Assembly (NCBI RefSeq): GCF_016801865.2
Contig: NC_068937.1
Span: forward strand, 69,171,930-69,235,929
Length of the DNA: 64,000 nucleotides
Source of the DNA: Culex pipiens pallens
Lineage: Eukaryota > Arthropoda > Insecta > Diptera > Culicidae
Direction: 5' to 3'
Shown: positions 10,907-22,300 of the stretch, piece after piece
How the letters are laid out: every line of letters starts with the position of its first letter
Numbering within the stretch: position 1 is the first letter of the stretch
Notes under the pieces: model-generated
Seen by the model: the letters and a program-made list of their open reading frames with translations, nothing else
Told to the model about the DNA's origin: nothing
The model's database searches: none
Position numbers and translations under genes: made by a program

Positions 10907-12439
10907 CTCTCTAACGTCCATGACACCAGTGCACCAAAACTTTGAGATCGAATTTCTCGGAGATGTGACAATATTTTCAACTGCCGTCAACTAGGGCGAA
11001 TTGGGAGACATAGGGTGAATTGGGACAGCAGTTTTAACCATGTTAGAGAACAATATACAACAGACTCAGACTAACAAAATGTGTGTCCAAATTAAAAACC
11101 TTTAAGTGCTCTAAAAACTGCTGTCCCTATTAAGACTGTAGTCCCGATTCTCCCCCAGTTGACGGTGCTTCTTTTTGCACATGTTTAAGAAACATATAAA
11201 CTAACTTCTGACCAAACTTCATCCACATTGATGTAAACAAAAATCGAGTATTTTTGCGAAAATAACTAAACACTATTTTACAAGCTGGAACAACCGACAC
11301 GAAAGCATTTAAGATGAAACAAAAAATGTGCACGAGTAATTTTGACCCTTCTTAAGAGCCCTTGCGCATTTAATTAGAAATTTTAACTTGTTTGATTTAT
11401 TTTACGGCTTTTTCAAAATGGTGCACCAGAGCACCATTGGGCGAACAAAACAAACAAAATTTCTTGAAGGCTGATTTTTTAAAGTGCGGTAAAATCAGTA
11501 GTTTTGTGACAAATAAGTTTGAAACAGTCAGAACTAATGAAAAAGGAGTGAATTGATTGTAATGCGGTCCATAAACTTGTTATAACAAAAAATAATAACA
11601 AAGATTTGTTCGAAGAATAACTCAAAATGTTATTAGTCTGTTATTACAATAACAATCCAATAAAAAAAAAATCATAACGACGAATAACAATTCTTGTTAT
11701 AAATAACATAAAATGTTATTGGCCTAGTATTTTCAAATATCAAAAAATGTTATTCCCACGTTATTTCCGTCTGCTCGGGTTGTGAGAACTCTGCTATTTG
11801 TAATAACAGACTAAAACATTTTTAGATATTCTTCGAACTAATCTTTGTTATTATTTTTTGTTATTTTAAAAACTAATCCGAAAATTCAAATAACAGTTGG
11901 AGGTATTCTTCCATAACAAAAAATGTTATTCCACAGTTGTTTTGGCTTTCAACCAATACCAGACCAAAAATTGATTTTTCAAGAAGGTTTCATAACACTT
12001 TGTGTTATTTTAACAATATTTGGTATTGAAGTGGCATGAATTTTGTTATTACTGTCCGCCCGAGATAGAACGTTATGACTGGGTTGGACTAGTATGGGAA
12101 TATCAGAGAATTATTGAAAGAAGTTTAACTAGTTTTATTATATTTTTAGCAATGAATAAATTGTAATAAAATGATGTTAAAGGTAGTTTCAATCTAATTT
12201 ATCAATTTTATATAAATATTGGCCCTGAAATCTTGTTTTTGAAAAGATTGAGTTTTTACCGGTATAGAAAAAAAAGTTCCTTATCTTCCTGGTTGAGCAC
12301 TGGGGCACCAATACAAATTAATTTTAATTTTGCATGGATTCAATGTTTGTGGGCCAAAGTAAAGCTATTCTAGAAATATTGAACCAAAATTTACCCATAC
12401 TATTTTTAAAACAGGTAAAAATCTCAGGGCGTTAGAGGG
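10907..12439. mobile_element. TTAA-flanked non-autonomous element (piggyBac-type), with nested MITEs
   Basis: The ends CTCTCTAACGTCC and GGGCGTTAGAGGG form imperfect terminal inverted repeats, flanked by TTAA at 10903-10906 and 12440-12443, the piggyBac target. There is no transposase. Inside lie a smaller element at about 10985-11165 (CCGTCAACTAGGGCGAATTG to CAGTTGACGG) and AACAAAAAATGTTATT-type repeats at 11570-12060, which probably are further nested MITEs. Confidence 0.65.
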
Positions 12440-12443
12440 TTAA

Positions 12444-14684
12444 CAAAAGCGCAGCCTAGAATTATGTTGAGATCAAACCTCGTTTTGATGTTTTTAGGGA
12501 ATTAAAAAAAACTTTTTTTCAGATAAGAAACATATAAAAATGCAAACAAACAAATGAATATTACAAAAAATAATTGCTCCTTGTCAGGAAGACTGCTATT
12601 ATTTGGCCATGATAAATTACTGAAGATGTGTGTCTTCTGCGTTGGAAGAAATAAAGAGAATATTAACCTGTGGTGGGCAGGGACTTGCAGGTATGTTCAA
12701 AATTTCAAACATCTTTGAAATTAAATGATCGATTTTTTTCGACGACTTTAGGATTAAAATCTGCAACCTGGGATTTTTGTCTGATTGATCCACAAAGGCG
12801 GGTTAAATTGAAACCGTCTATATTTAAACAAAAAAAATCATTTGCGCCTTTGAAAAAACGAACAAGCATAGATAACTCCTTTATTCATTCAACATTAACT
12901 TGATTCGATTGAACTCTTTTTATGTGAAATTATCCATCCTTATATTTTTTGTAACTTATATGACAGTTGACTGTTGAGTTGACTGAACGATTGATTTATA
13001 GAAGCCCTGCCCACTGTGGAAGATCTATGTCGGTTGAACTATTAACTGAACGAAGGCCTTAACAGTTTGATCATACTTGATGTTCAGACTTTTTTCCGAA
13101 TTGTGGTTCACGCTCCATGGTATTTGATTTGTTTCTATTATAGGCTTAATTCTTTAAGAAAACCATACGTTATGTGCAGTGTTGTGAGTTCTAAGCTGCT
13201 TTTTATTTTTAGTTTGTGTTGATGTATTTTTCTGTTTGGTATGTAACTTTGATTTATGCATTGCTATTCTTCTAAGTTGAATATATGTGAATGGAAATCG
13301 TGAGATCAATCGAATGCCTCTACAGAAAAATGTTAGTAAATGCATGTTCTGACTACAATAAATGAGTATTCCACTTGAATAGTAATGCGATACTAGACAT
13401 GTTTGACTAATAGTTCGTTTATTCGAAATGATCATCATAAGCTCTCGAATAACTTGATCCGTATTTTATGTGTGTAACTAGTAAAATCCGTCGGGCGTAT
13501 GCTCAATTTAAATCAAAATAAATTTACTCCGAATCCGTACTCAATTTTGTCGACATCTGAAAACCAAGAGAAAGCTTTTAGCGCATAATATGATGTGTTG
13601 TTATATTTAGATGTTTTATGGTGAACATAGAAGGCAAAATAAAGTATAATAATGGATGTTTAAATAACTGCAATTCTACTCTTTGCCAATGTACAATCAA
13701 AATAATAAAGGAAATTAAAATCATTGTTTAGACTATTGTGAAGTAACGCAACTCATTATCTAACGATTTGCATTTGAATGCCTACAAGAGTAAGACGGGG
13801 TGAGGTGAGAATATTGAAATTGAATTGAGTGATCAGAGTGTGAGTTGTGCAATATACAGAAAGAAATAAGGATTTAGTTACTGTAAAGTCCAAGCAAAAG
13901 TAGGATACATGCAAATATTTGCCAGAGTATGGTACTTCTCTTGATTATTCATCTGGTTTTCTTTCAAAATATGACTTCGCAAACAACAGCATAGATAGAT
14001 TATCTCTAATAATAATATAAACTCTCTGTTCAATTTCATTCCTTTTTAAGGATAACATAATTAAATCATTAATAGCGATTTTGGCAAACGTTATTTTTTA
14101 TATCGTCAAAGTTCATGTTTATAAAAAAACAATTATTTACCACCATTTCCCCCTTGCAAATATTATCAACATTGAGATTTCAAACCCTGATCACTTCATG
14201 AACATGGCTTGTGCAATCGATAGCTAAGCGATTTGGACTAATGTAGGGCCGTCAACAAAGATCGATGCTTGGTCGCGCGTGTAATTTTTAAGCTTCAATG
14301 TTTTTTTATTTACGTTCACGAATCTTGACAAACTAAGTTGCAAAAGTTGAGAAGGCATTTACTTTAGAATGATGCAAAATTTCATAATTTTCAAATCTTC
14401 CTTTTTTTTTCTTTTTGGTATTTATTTTTGTGAAAACTGAAAAATAGATTTCTCGGCAAGATTTTAATAGAACATTGGAATATATTGTAATTATATCAAT
14501 GGTTCAAATTATATGTTAATAATTTTTCCAACAAATTTTAATGATAATGTAATTAAACCTGCAATTTAAATTTTTGAACTTTACAACCCGGCTTTTCTCA
14601 TAGTTTGATACTATTTTGTAGGAAATTATTATTTCGTACCATTGATCCACAAAATATGATAGTTTTTATTAAAAAAAAAAACAA
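12444..14684. other. AT-rich tract without recognised elements
   Basis: No convincing ORF and no repeat family was recognised. The frames at 12670 and 13154 show no motif. This is the longest stretch of the window lacking obvious transposons and lies downstream of shakB, so it may hold 3' UTR or regulatory DNA. Confidence 0.35.
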
Positions 14685-14687
14685 TAA

Positions 14688-14853
14688 GGGACCATCCATA
14701 TACCACGCGGACACCTTTGGGGGAGGGGGTGGGATTGAACGATTGTCCACGCTCCATACAGATTTGTTTAGTATTTAGAAGTAGTCCAAGAGGAGGGGAG
14801 GAGGGGGGGTCTGAGATTTCAAAAATGTGTCCACATGGTTTATGGTTGGTCCC
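14688..14853. mobile_element. MITE with TAA duplication (PIF/Harbinger-type), GGGACCATCCATA ends
   Basis: The inverted ends GGGACCATCCATA and TATGGTTGGTCCC are flanked by TAA at 14685-14687 and 14854-14856. The interior has TTTGGGGGAGG and GGAGGGGGGG runs. It is 166 bp with no ORF. Confidence 0.75.
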
Positions 14854-15104
14854 TAAGCGATAGACTTTAACATATATAACATTATATTCCTGTATCATAT
14901 GTTGGAAACTAATGAGAAACTTTTTTTACATGTTTCATGGCCATTCAACGCCATTTAATGTCGAAAGAAAAAAAAAAAAACAAGAAATACCTTGGAATTC
15001 AATTTGATCTGAAATACCTGCTTAATTTTTTTCCCTACCAAAGAATTTTCAATCATAAAACGGAATCGACGCTAACATCTTATGATGTGGCCCTAATAAA
15101 CCTA

Positions 15105-15320
15105 GCGGTTTCATCAACAGTCCCACAGGTGTGTATCGTTCTTTTTGTGACAAGAATCCGCCTCTCGGGTATCCCAAGTGCAAAAGTATGGAACGGGAGA
15201 GGGCACTGAATACCTATATTTATACACACAATTTGTTTGCGTCCGCTTGGGGATTTGAACCGGCAACTTTTGGATTATGAGTCCAGTGCGCGGTCCGATT
15301 TTTCCACACAGAAAGGCAAT
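15105..15320 (-). mobile_element. tRNA-headed SINE fragment (CAT anticodon-like)
   Basis: On the minus strand an anticodon-like stem GGA/TCC encloses CTCATAA (anticodon CAT), followed by a B box, CCGGTTCAAATCCCC (plus-strand 15250-15265), and a body towards lower coordinates. The A-box side is at 15285-15315. The fold is imperfect and a body follows, so it is a SINE rather than a functional tRNA-Met gene. Boundaries are approximate. Confidence 0.55.
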
Positions 15321-15329
15321 CATAATGTC

Positions 15330-16132
15330 AACAAATAAGCAGGTAATGTTCGTGATGAAATAGAAGAAAAATATGACTTTTTTATGGGTTAGTTGGCGTC
15401 TAGATTGTGTTAAATATAAAATCGAAATTGAATTTGAAATAGGTATAATAATTTTGTAAGATGACGGATTTTTGATGAGTATTGTATATCTACGGTATAA
15501 ATCAATAAGCGTGTTTTAACATTACATTTTTTTTTTCTATTTTATGAAATAGATTCACAAAAATCTTTTAGCAATGTGGGCCATTTTTCATTGAAACTGC
15601 AGTGCATCACTTATGCATTTAAATTGACTACTTTCTATTTCGAGGGCATTACATTATTTTTTTAAATGTATTTTGCATTTCCCTTTATTTTAGGATTTTC
15701 ATATCATTTGTTTATAATTCTCGTTTATGATTGAATTGATACAGTTGTAGTTTATTGAGTTTCTTATTGTATAAACAAACTTTTGTCATACAAATAATTG
15801 ATTTTCCCTGTACACGATTTTATCTATCGTCGGCACATTTTTGACTAGATTACTATTAATGCTTAACGTGGTTTATCGTGTCAAACAATTCGTTGCGATA
15901 TTTGGTTTATACAGCAGTCGTATCGAACATTGTTTCGTTTAAATGTGTTGCTCTGATTTCGTTAAAAGTCTTTTGTATCGTGTTCGATGAATCTACCACC
16001 AATAAATAAATTACACAAACAATATAATTAGGTGTTTTCTTTACAAAAATAAATATTTGAAATCAAAATGACTTTGAAAACATACAATGTAATAGCTGAG
16101 TAATAACAAAATAAAATCTAAGGTAGCCAATA
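15330..16132 (-). other. Probable shakB 3' UTR and downstream flank
   Basis: This is AT-rich sequence just after the shakB stop with no ORF or recognised repeat. On the minus strand AATAAA motifs occur at 15756-15751 and 15689-15684, about 380 and 445 nt after the stop. They are possible polyadenylation signals, but AATAAA is common in DNA this AT-rich. The real 3' end may lie further on, because the tract from about 12.4 to 15.1 kb is also largely free of obvious transposons. Confidence 0.4.
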
Positions 16133-16325
16133 TCATGCATCCTGTATTTCACCTTTCATACCAGGTACACGATGGTGTTGATTATTATGTAGACGATTTG
16201 CTAGATCTTGCATAACATCACGAAATATAATACTATCTAAATTTTCACCTAATCTATATAATAAAAACCAATCGCCCATTTTCGAACGTCTTACTATAAT
16301 CTCTATAGCGTCTCGACGAACTAAC
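16133..16325 (-). CDS. shakB: shakB terminal coding exon 6 (residues 309-372)
   Basis: The exon starts after a TTACAG acceptor with LVRRDAIEII and continues RRSKMGDWFLLYRLGEN, the conserved innexin tail motif, ending NQHHRVPGMKGEIQDA and TGA. It lies 27,045 bp from exon 5. Third positions are strongly A/T (TTA, AAT, ATA), matching the surrounding AT-rich DNA. It is the only conserved coding segment in the first 43 kb of the window. Confidence 0.95.
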
Positions 16326-19300
16326 CTGTAAATATACAAACAAAACATTAACATTTATCACATCTCAACACGTAACATCTAGTCACATTCATTTAACCAT
16401 AAACCCCCCAAGCCTTGGCTAAAATGAATACTCAAGATTCTAAAAGGTATTGATTTGCGGAACTTAACCTAACTTTAGGTGGTTGGTGCCTTCCTCACAT
16501 TCATATTGTAAATACATTCAGTCAAAACGCATAATTCTCCCCACTTTTAACAAATTAGCAAATAAGCGACAAAAAATCATCACTTATTTCTTGTGTGTTG
16601 TTATCAAATCTTCATTTTTTGATCCTTGGAAAGGTCTTTTGATTACGGATGGTTTTGTTCCTCGACTATCAACAGTTTGACACCAGAGGTGTCGCGCCAC
16701 TCCCGGGGATCGAGAGACTGCTGAACTGCCCATGTTCGCATAAATGTCCCATATGCAAAAACAGCAAGCTGAGAAAAACGCATTTGAAGTTTGTCCTACA
16801 CATAAGGATACGTGTTAAGTTTTCGCGAAAAAACTGGATTTCCTCCTGATTTCTAGAACAAAGTATTGGATGTTATAGGCGCTTTTGAAAGTGCACACGA
16901 TTTTGAACCAAACTGCATCAATAACTCAAAAACGATAAAAATGCATATATGTCCAATATATTGGACATTTATGAGATCAGGGGCAGTAAAGCTGTTATTA
17001 GAGACCCGACAGAGACTCTAAGGGTGGGTTAATAGAGGCTCGAACATCAGAACACAGATACCTACCAAGGGACCAATTAATTTACTCTAGATTTTAACGT
17101 AATAATGCCAGAAAAAATCAGAAACTAAACTAAAATTAGTGTGCGATAATTTATGTATTTGACCCGCTTAACCCACGTTGTCCACGCAAATCGGTCACCT
17201 AATTCAGTAACTTCCACTCGCAGTCGGCTTCCACTCGCTTCAGACGTGTGCAGTAATACGCTACCAGAAGCTATTGTGAAAATAATCTTTTTGACCTTGA
17301 ACTGAGTTTGATCCGGAAAGTGTAAGAAAATAGAGGTGAGAGTTGTGCGCGAGAACACTGTGAAGCCCAAAACCGTGGACCAACTAACTCGGAAATGTTC
17401 GCGTTTTTCCGGAAACAGAACTGGAATGAGGAAATGCTTTCAGCTATGTACAAGGAGGACTACAGCCTTCGCGGTCGGGGGTTGCAACCAAGGAAAGCGA
17501 CCGACGCGGATTCGGATCCAGAGGACCTGTTCAAGGTTCCAGACTCGCCGAAACTAGCGAGGCTGCTAGGAACGAGAGCTCGAACGCTGAATAGTCTGAA
17601 GCAAAAGGAGAATTCGAACGCTAAGGTGCCGGTCGTTCTGATCGACGGCTCACCTTCTCCTAGCAACCAGAAGACGGATACGGAAACGAGCGATAGAAAG
17701 GCGTCCGAAGAAGACGCAGCAATGGTGGATCTAAAGTGAGGTTAGGTGAGTTCACCTGACCAATTGTTATTGAGAGAGTGTGTTTGTGTGAATGTGTGTG
17801 TAGTATAAAACGAAAAGATGCAATATTCCTTTAAATTTGCCACAGTTAATCTCAACAGTACCAGTACAGATGTCAACAAGGGTTTGCTTAGGGATTTTGT
17901 ATACAATCATGATATCGATATTGTGATGCTACAGGAGGTAACGTATGATAATTTCTTGTTTTTACCAAAACACTGTCCGTTGGTCCACATTAGTGAGGAT
18001 AACAAGGTTACCACTGTATTAATAAGAAAGAGTTTCAATTTTAAAGATGTTTTGCTCGATCCAAATGGGAAAATAGTATCGTTTGTATTGAATAATATTG
18101 CACACTTTGCACCAAATTCTCCACCCTTGCAAATAATATCTGCACAACAAATATTTGCACACTTTAAATCCTACCCCTTCAACCGTAAACGGTTGAATCA
18201 CATGTAAAATCATGTTTTTACGTATAATTTGTTGCAAATTTACATCAAATTGCATTTAAATTTAAATGTTTAACGACGTGCAAAAGTGTTACATCATAAA
18301 TGTAATTTTACCCGACACTGAAACCATGTTTTTAACGTAAACATGCTTAATGTAAATTTGAAATCCATTGTAAACATATGTATTGCATTTAAAGAGCCCT
18401 CATGTAAAATGAGATTCAATGTAATGCTTGAACCTCATTTAAAGGGAACTTTTGTTTTGGCTCATCACGAATTTGAAAGTTGAAAGCGCATGATGTAATT
18501 TGTGGAACTGTAAATTTGAAAAAAAAAACATGTAAATTTAAAGTTCTAATTGTGTTGCGAGTGACAGCTGAAAAAACAAATCAATTTATTTGTTGTTAAT
18601 GTTTGGTGCGTATGGGTGCGGCGTTAAGTGGAAGAGTTTTCATATCAAATGAAAAGTTAAACGCTCTATTTTAGTGAAACCAAACTTGACTAATGTCAAT
18701 AGTGGCTAAACGATATTCGCGACATTCGGCAAACAATGATCATCGGATGGTGTAGCCGTACTCCGGGGAGGATCCAGAAGGTAACTTTCAAATACAGTTG
18801 AGTGCTAAATGCTGAACATTGGTTCAAAAAAACATTGTTAGTCCAATGTAGATTTGTGAATAAAGATTCTATCCTGCTTAGTTACGAACGTGTAAAGAGT
18901 AAATGGATTTTGTTCAATATTGTTGATTTCATTTTAATCGTGCAATATTTGTTTTGATCTAGGTTTTTTTCTTCTGAAGGTAGTTTTTTTCACCAGATGC
19001 GCGGAACTCCGTAGTAATTTCGGCGGGCGACATCCGGCAGTAGTAACCGGTGTATTAACAGTTGGCGTCCACTTCCTGAACCGGTGTGCAACGAGATAAC
19101 GATCAGTCAAGCAACATTCGCGGAAACGCATCGAGGTTTGACGTCGGCACTGTTCCCGTTCTGGAGAAAGAATATTCGGTTCTGCAGGTTGCATTCATTC
19201 ATTGTTCATACAAGACCATCAAGCAACTTATTTCGAGAATATGTGGGATTAAATCGACTCTTTGGGATTGATTGCAGGTCGTTGTCGTCGATGACTGCTA

Positions 19301-22300
19301 CTGCTTGCTGCTGAACTGAATGGTGAATAGTACATCAACCTGTACGGGTACGACCTGCGAAAGCTTGATCAGCAAATGCTACCGGACGTGGGTTTTTTTT
19401 TATCTGGCAAAATCTTAAGAACCAAAACGTAGCAATCCCCAGCGGCTGTTTCCGATTCAGAGTTCCAGTGCATAGAAGTGGGCACCCATATGTTTTCGAA
19501 TGGCGAGGATGTCGTTCTGGGCATTAACCTGGACATTCCGGTAAACATGGTGAAAGATCGCATCAAGAAGCGTAGGGTACGTTATCCATTAGTGGACCCC
19601 TTTCCTATAGTGGACCCTCTGAAGGGTTTTTGATGAAAAATTCAATAAAATCACAATTTCAAGCGTGTTGTTGTCTACAAATCATTTATTTGGCATGTTC
19701 AGCATCATTTAAAACCATGTTGACTGACATTGAATTGTCTTTTTAACCAAAATGAGTGTTTTGAGTTCGACATCTGAAATCAGCCATGGCCACTAGCATT
19801 TTCACAACAAAACTGCATTTATATTTTATGATTGAATTAACTATCCAATACTTTTTTGACTGATTATTTAACTTCAGCAAGTCGAAATAATGTAAGTTTA
19901 AGGAACTTTACTAAAATAAAGCGAAGAATTGCTCATTTTCGAGCAAAAATTAGGGGGGTCCAATATAGGACAACGAAAATCCAAACTTTTCCAAAAATGG
20001 ACCCCTGTTAATTTAACCTTCAAAAATGAAGAAAACTGTGTATTCAAGCAAAAGTTTCTCTAAAACATGCAATAAATGCTTGTTGTTATCAACCTAAACG
20101 CATATTTTTTTCAATTATGAGTATAAATATAGCTGTTTTTATGATAAAAGTACCAAAAATGCTGAAGCCGTATGAATTTATAATTAATCAAAACTATAGT
20201 TAATTGTACTTAACTGAAGCATCATAATTGCAGTTTGAAATTATATTTTATAATAATAAAAAAATACCAAACCTTTTTTTTAATAAACATGCGTGGTTTT
20301 ATCAGCAACTGTAAACAAATCTATTATTTAGTTTCGGTTAACCATTTATGTAATTAATATGGAAGAATTTGCATCAAGATTACTTTTTTTAATTATTATT
20401 ATGTTTATAGTGGTTTTTGAAACGTTTTCTCTGATCTTTTTCGGAAATAAATGTGTTTAAATGTCTGTTAGGTTTTTTGATGTTTAAAGCCAAATTTGTT
20501 AACAAAACATATTTGTTTATAATGAAAAGTGAGCAAAATCCATCTTTTATTCATTATATCTATCATTAGACCTACACCATGCATCAAAACATCAAATATC
20601 GGTTAAATTTTGTATAAAAATAACAGTTTGCCTATAGTGGACCCGGGTCCACAATCGGATTATGGACCCGGGTCCACTATAGGAAAAGGGGGTCCATAAC
20701 AAAGCAAAAAAACTTTTTTTTTCAAATGGCTATTTTTCTGCTCAAAAACAAATAACTGATGAAACAAATAGTCAAAATTGCTCAAAAGACTTCAGAATTC
20801 ATTGTTTTGTACAAAGGGTTATGAAAAAGTGCTTAAAATATTGAAAATTTGTGAAAAATGTGCTTCGGCTCTACTAGGGGGTCCACTAATGGTTAAAATA
20901 CCCCACTAGTTTGGCTGGGTCAACTTGACGGCCTTGATCAGGGGGTAGCGAAGAAGACGCCATCTTGGAAGTTCAGAAAACAAACATTTACAATCAGTAT
21001 TATACATATTACTATGGTTACACGAAGTGTGTTATCTTGGTTGAATTCAAAAGTCCCATGCAAATGTGTAAAAGCAAACTGGAAAATGTGTAATGCCGAT
21101 TCTTAGTGTACGGACGCACTGTTTTGTCGACCAAAAGAACTTTTTTGAAAATCAAAACCCAAACAATGATTTGTTATGGGCTACCATTTGACAGCTAGTG
21201 CTTTTGTTGTGGGCTCTCATTTGACAACCGTGTTAATGTCGACTGTTGTCAGTTTGCTTTGGTCGGAATAGGGTTGCCATTCCCCCGGCCTTGATCGACC
21301 TGCAGATCATCGAGACCAATGCTTGAAAAGGGATCTATCACTGAATGGGACTGCTCGATATTCGATAGAGCTTTCTGTCAGCGATCACTTCCTAAAACGA
21401 TATTTGATCGCTGACACACAACGCCTATCATGACCGCCATTGCTTGGCGACGGTCGATGAACGTAAACACGAAGACGAAACGAACGAAAAATGAGCACCA
21501 CTCAAGCAGCCGCCCGAACGAGACAACGTGCTCTTTCTCTTTCTCTCGTTTTTGTCTCTCTCTTCCTAATGTATGCTGCGTGGTGACAGGAGTCATATGA
21601 TTGCTATCATTGGAGAGATGATCGGAATCTCGGTAGAATGTCAAACGAACGCTCTCCAAGCGATTTTTCTCCTGAAGGGTTGTCAATGATTGTGTGAGTG
21701 ACTTTGCGTAGCACTCATTCCTTTGTGTGTGAAACGAACGAAAGTAGAATGTAAAAATCAGGTTGTCGTGGTGTTCTGTCATCTATCACCAAAAAAGTCG
21801 AAATTTCGCAAGCCCTGATCGAGACCCACATTAACTCAGTGCGGACGTTACGCATCGGCGGCCGTTACTGATCGTGTGGTCCGCCCTAGAATCGGTGGCT
21901 GCTGATTTTCGTTGTTAAGTTTGTATTGGGAGAAGTGTTGTGTTGTTTAGACTGTTTGCTTATGTAAACAAACAGTTGAAAGTGCGTTTGAAATAGTGAT
22001 TGAAGGTTGTTTTGCAAGAATAATCGTTATTGTTGGTGTAATTTATGTGACACCCCTTATAAATATTATTGGCAGATGTGCAATCATTTGGAATACTTAG
22101 AATTTGATATGTTTCATTGTTGTTATGATTTGATTTGTTCTTTTTTGTATGTTTGTATGGAAATTTGGTGTACATTTTGGTAAAAAGTATATCTTTCCCA
22201 GGAAAACCTCTTGAAGAGTATCGAGGTGGCATTTACAAATGCCAAATGTGCCTATGTTTACTCAATTAATGTTAATGTTTGTTTTTGTGTGAATGTACAC

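Noticed and set aside
13154..13438. 94-residue minus-strand ORF in the shakB downstream tract
   Set aside because: Biased composition and no motif. It is a chance frame in AT-rich DNA.
21378..21782. 134-residue minus-strand ORF
   Set aside because: Low-complexity charged stretches, no domain, and it lies in a probable MITE between coding-relic blocks.
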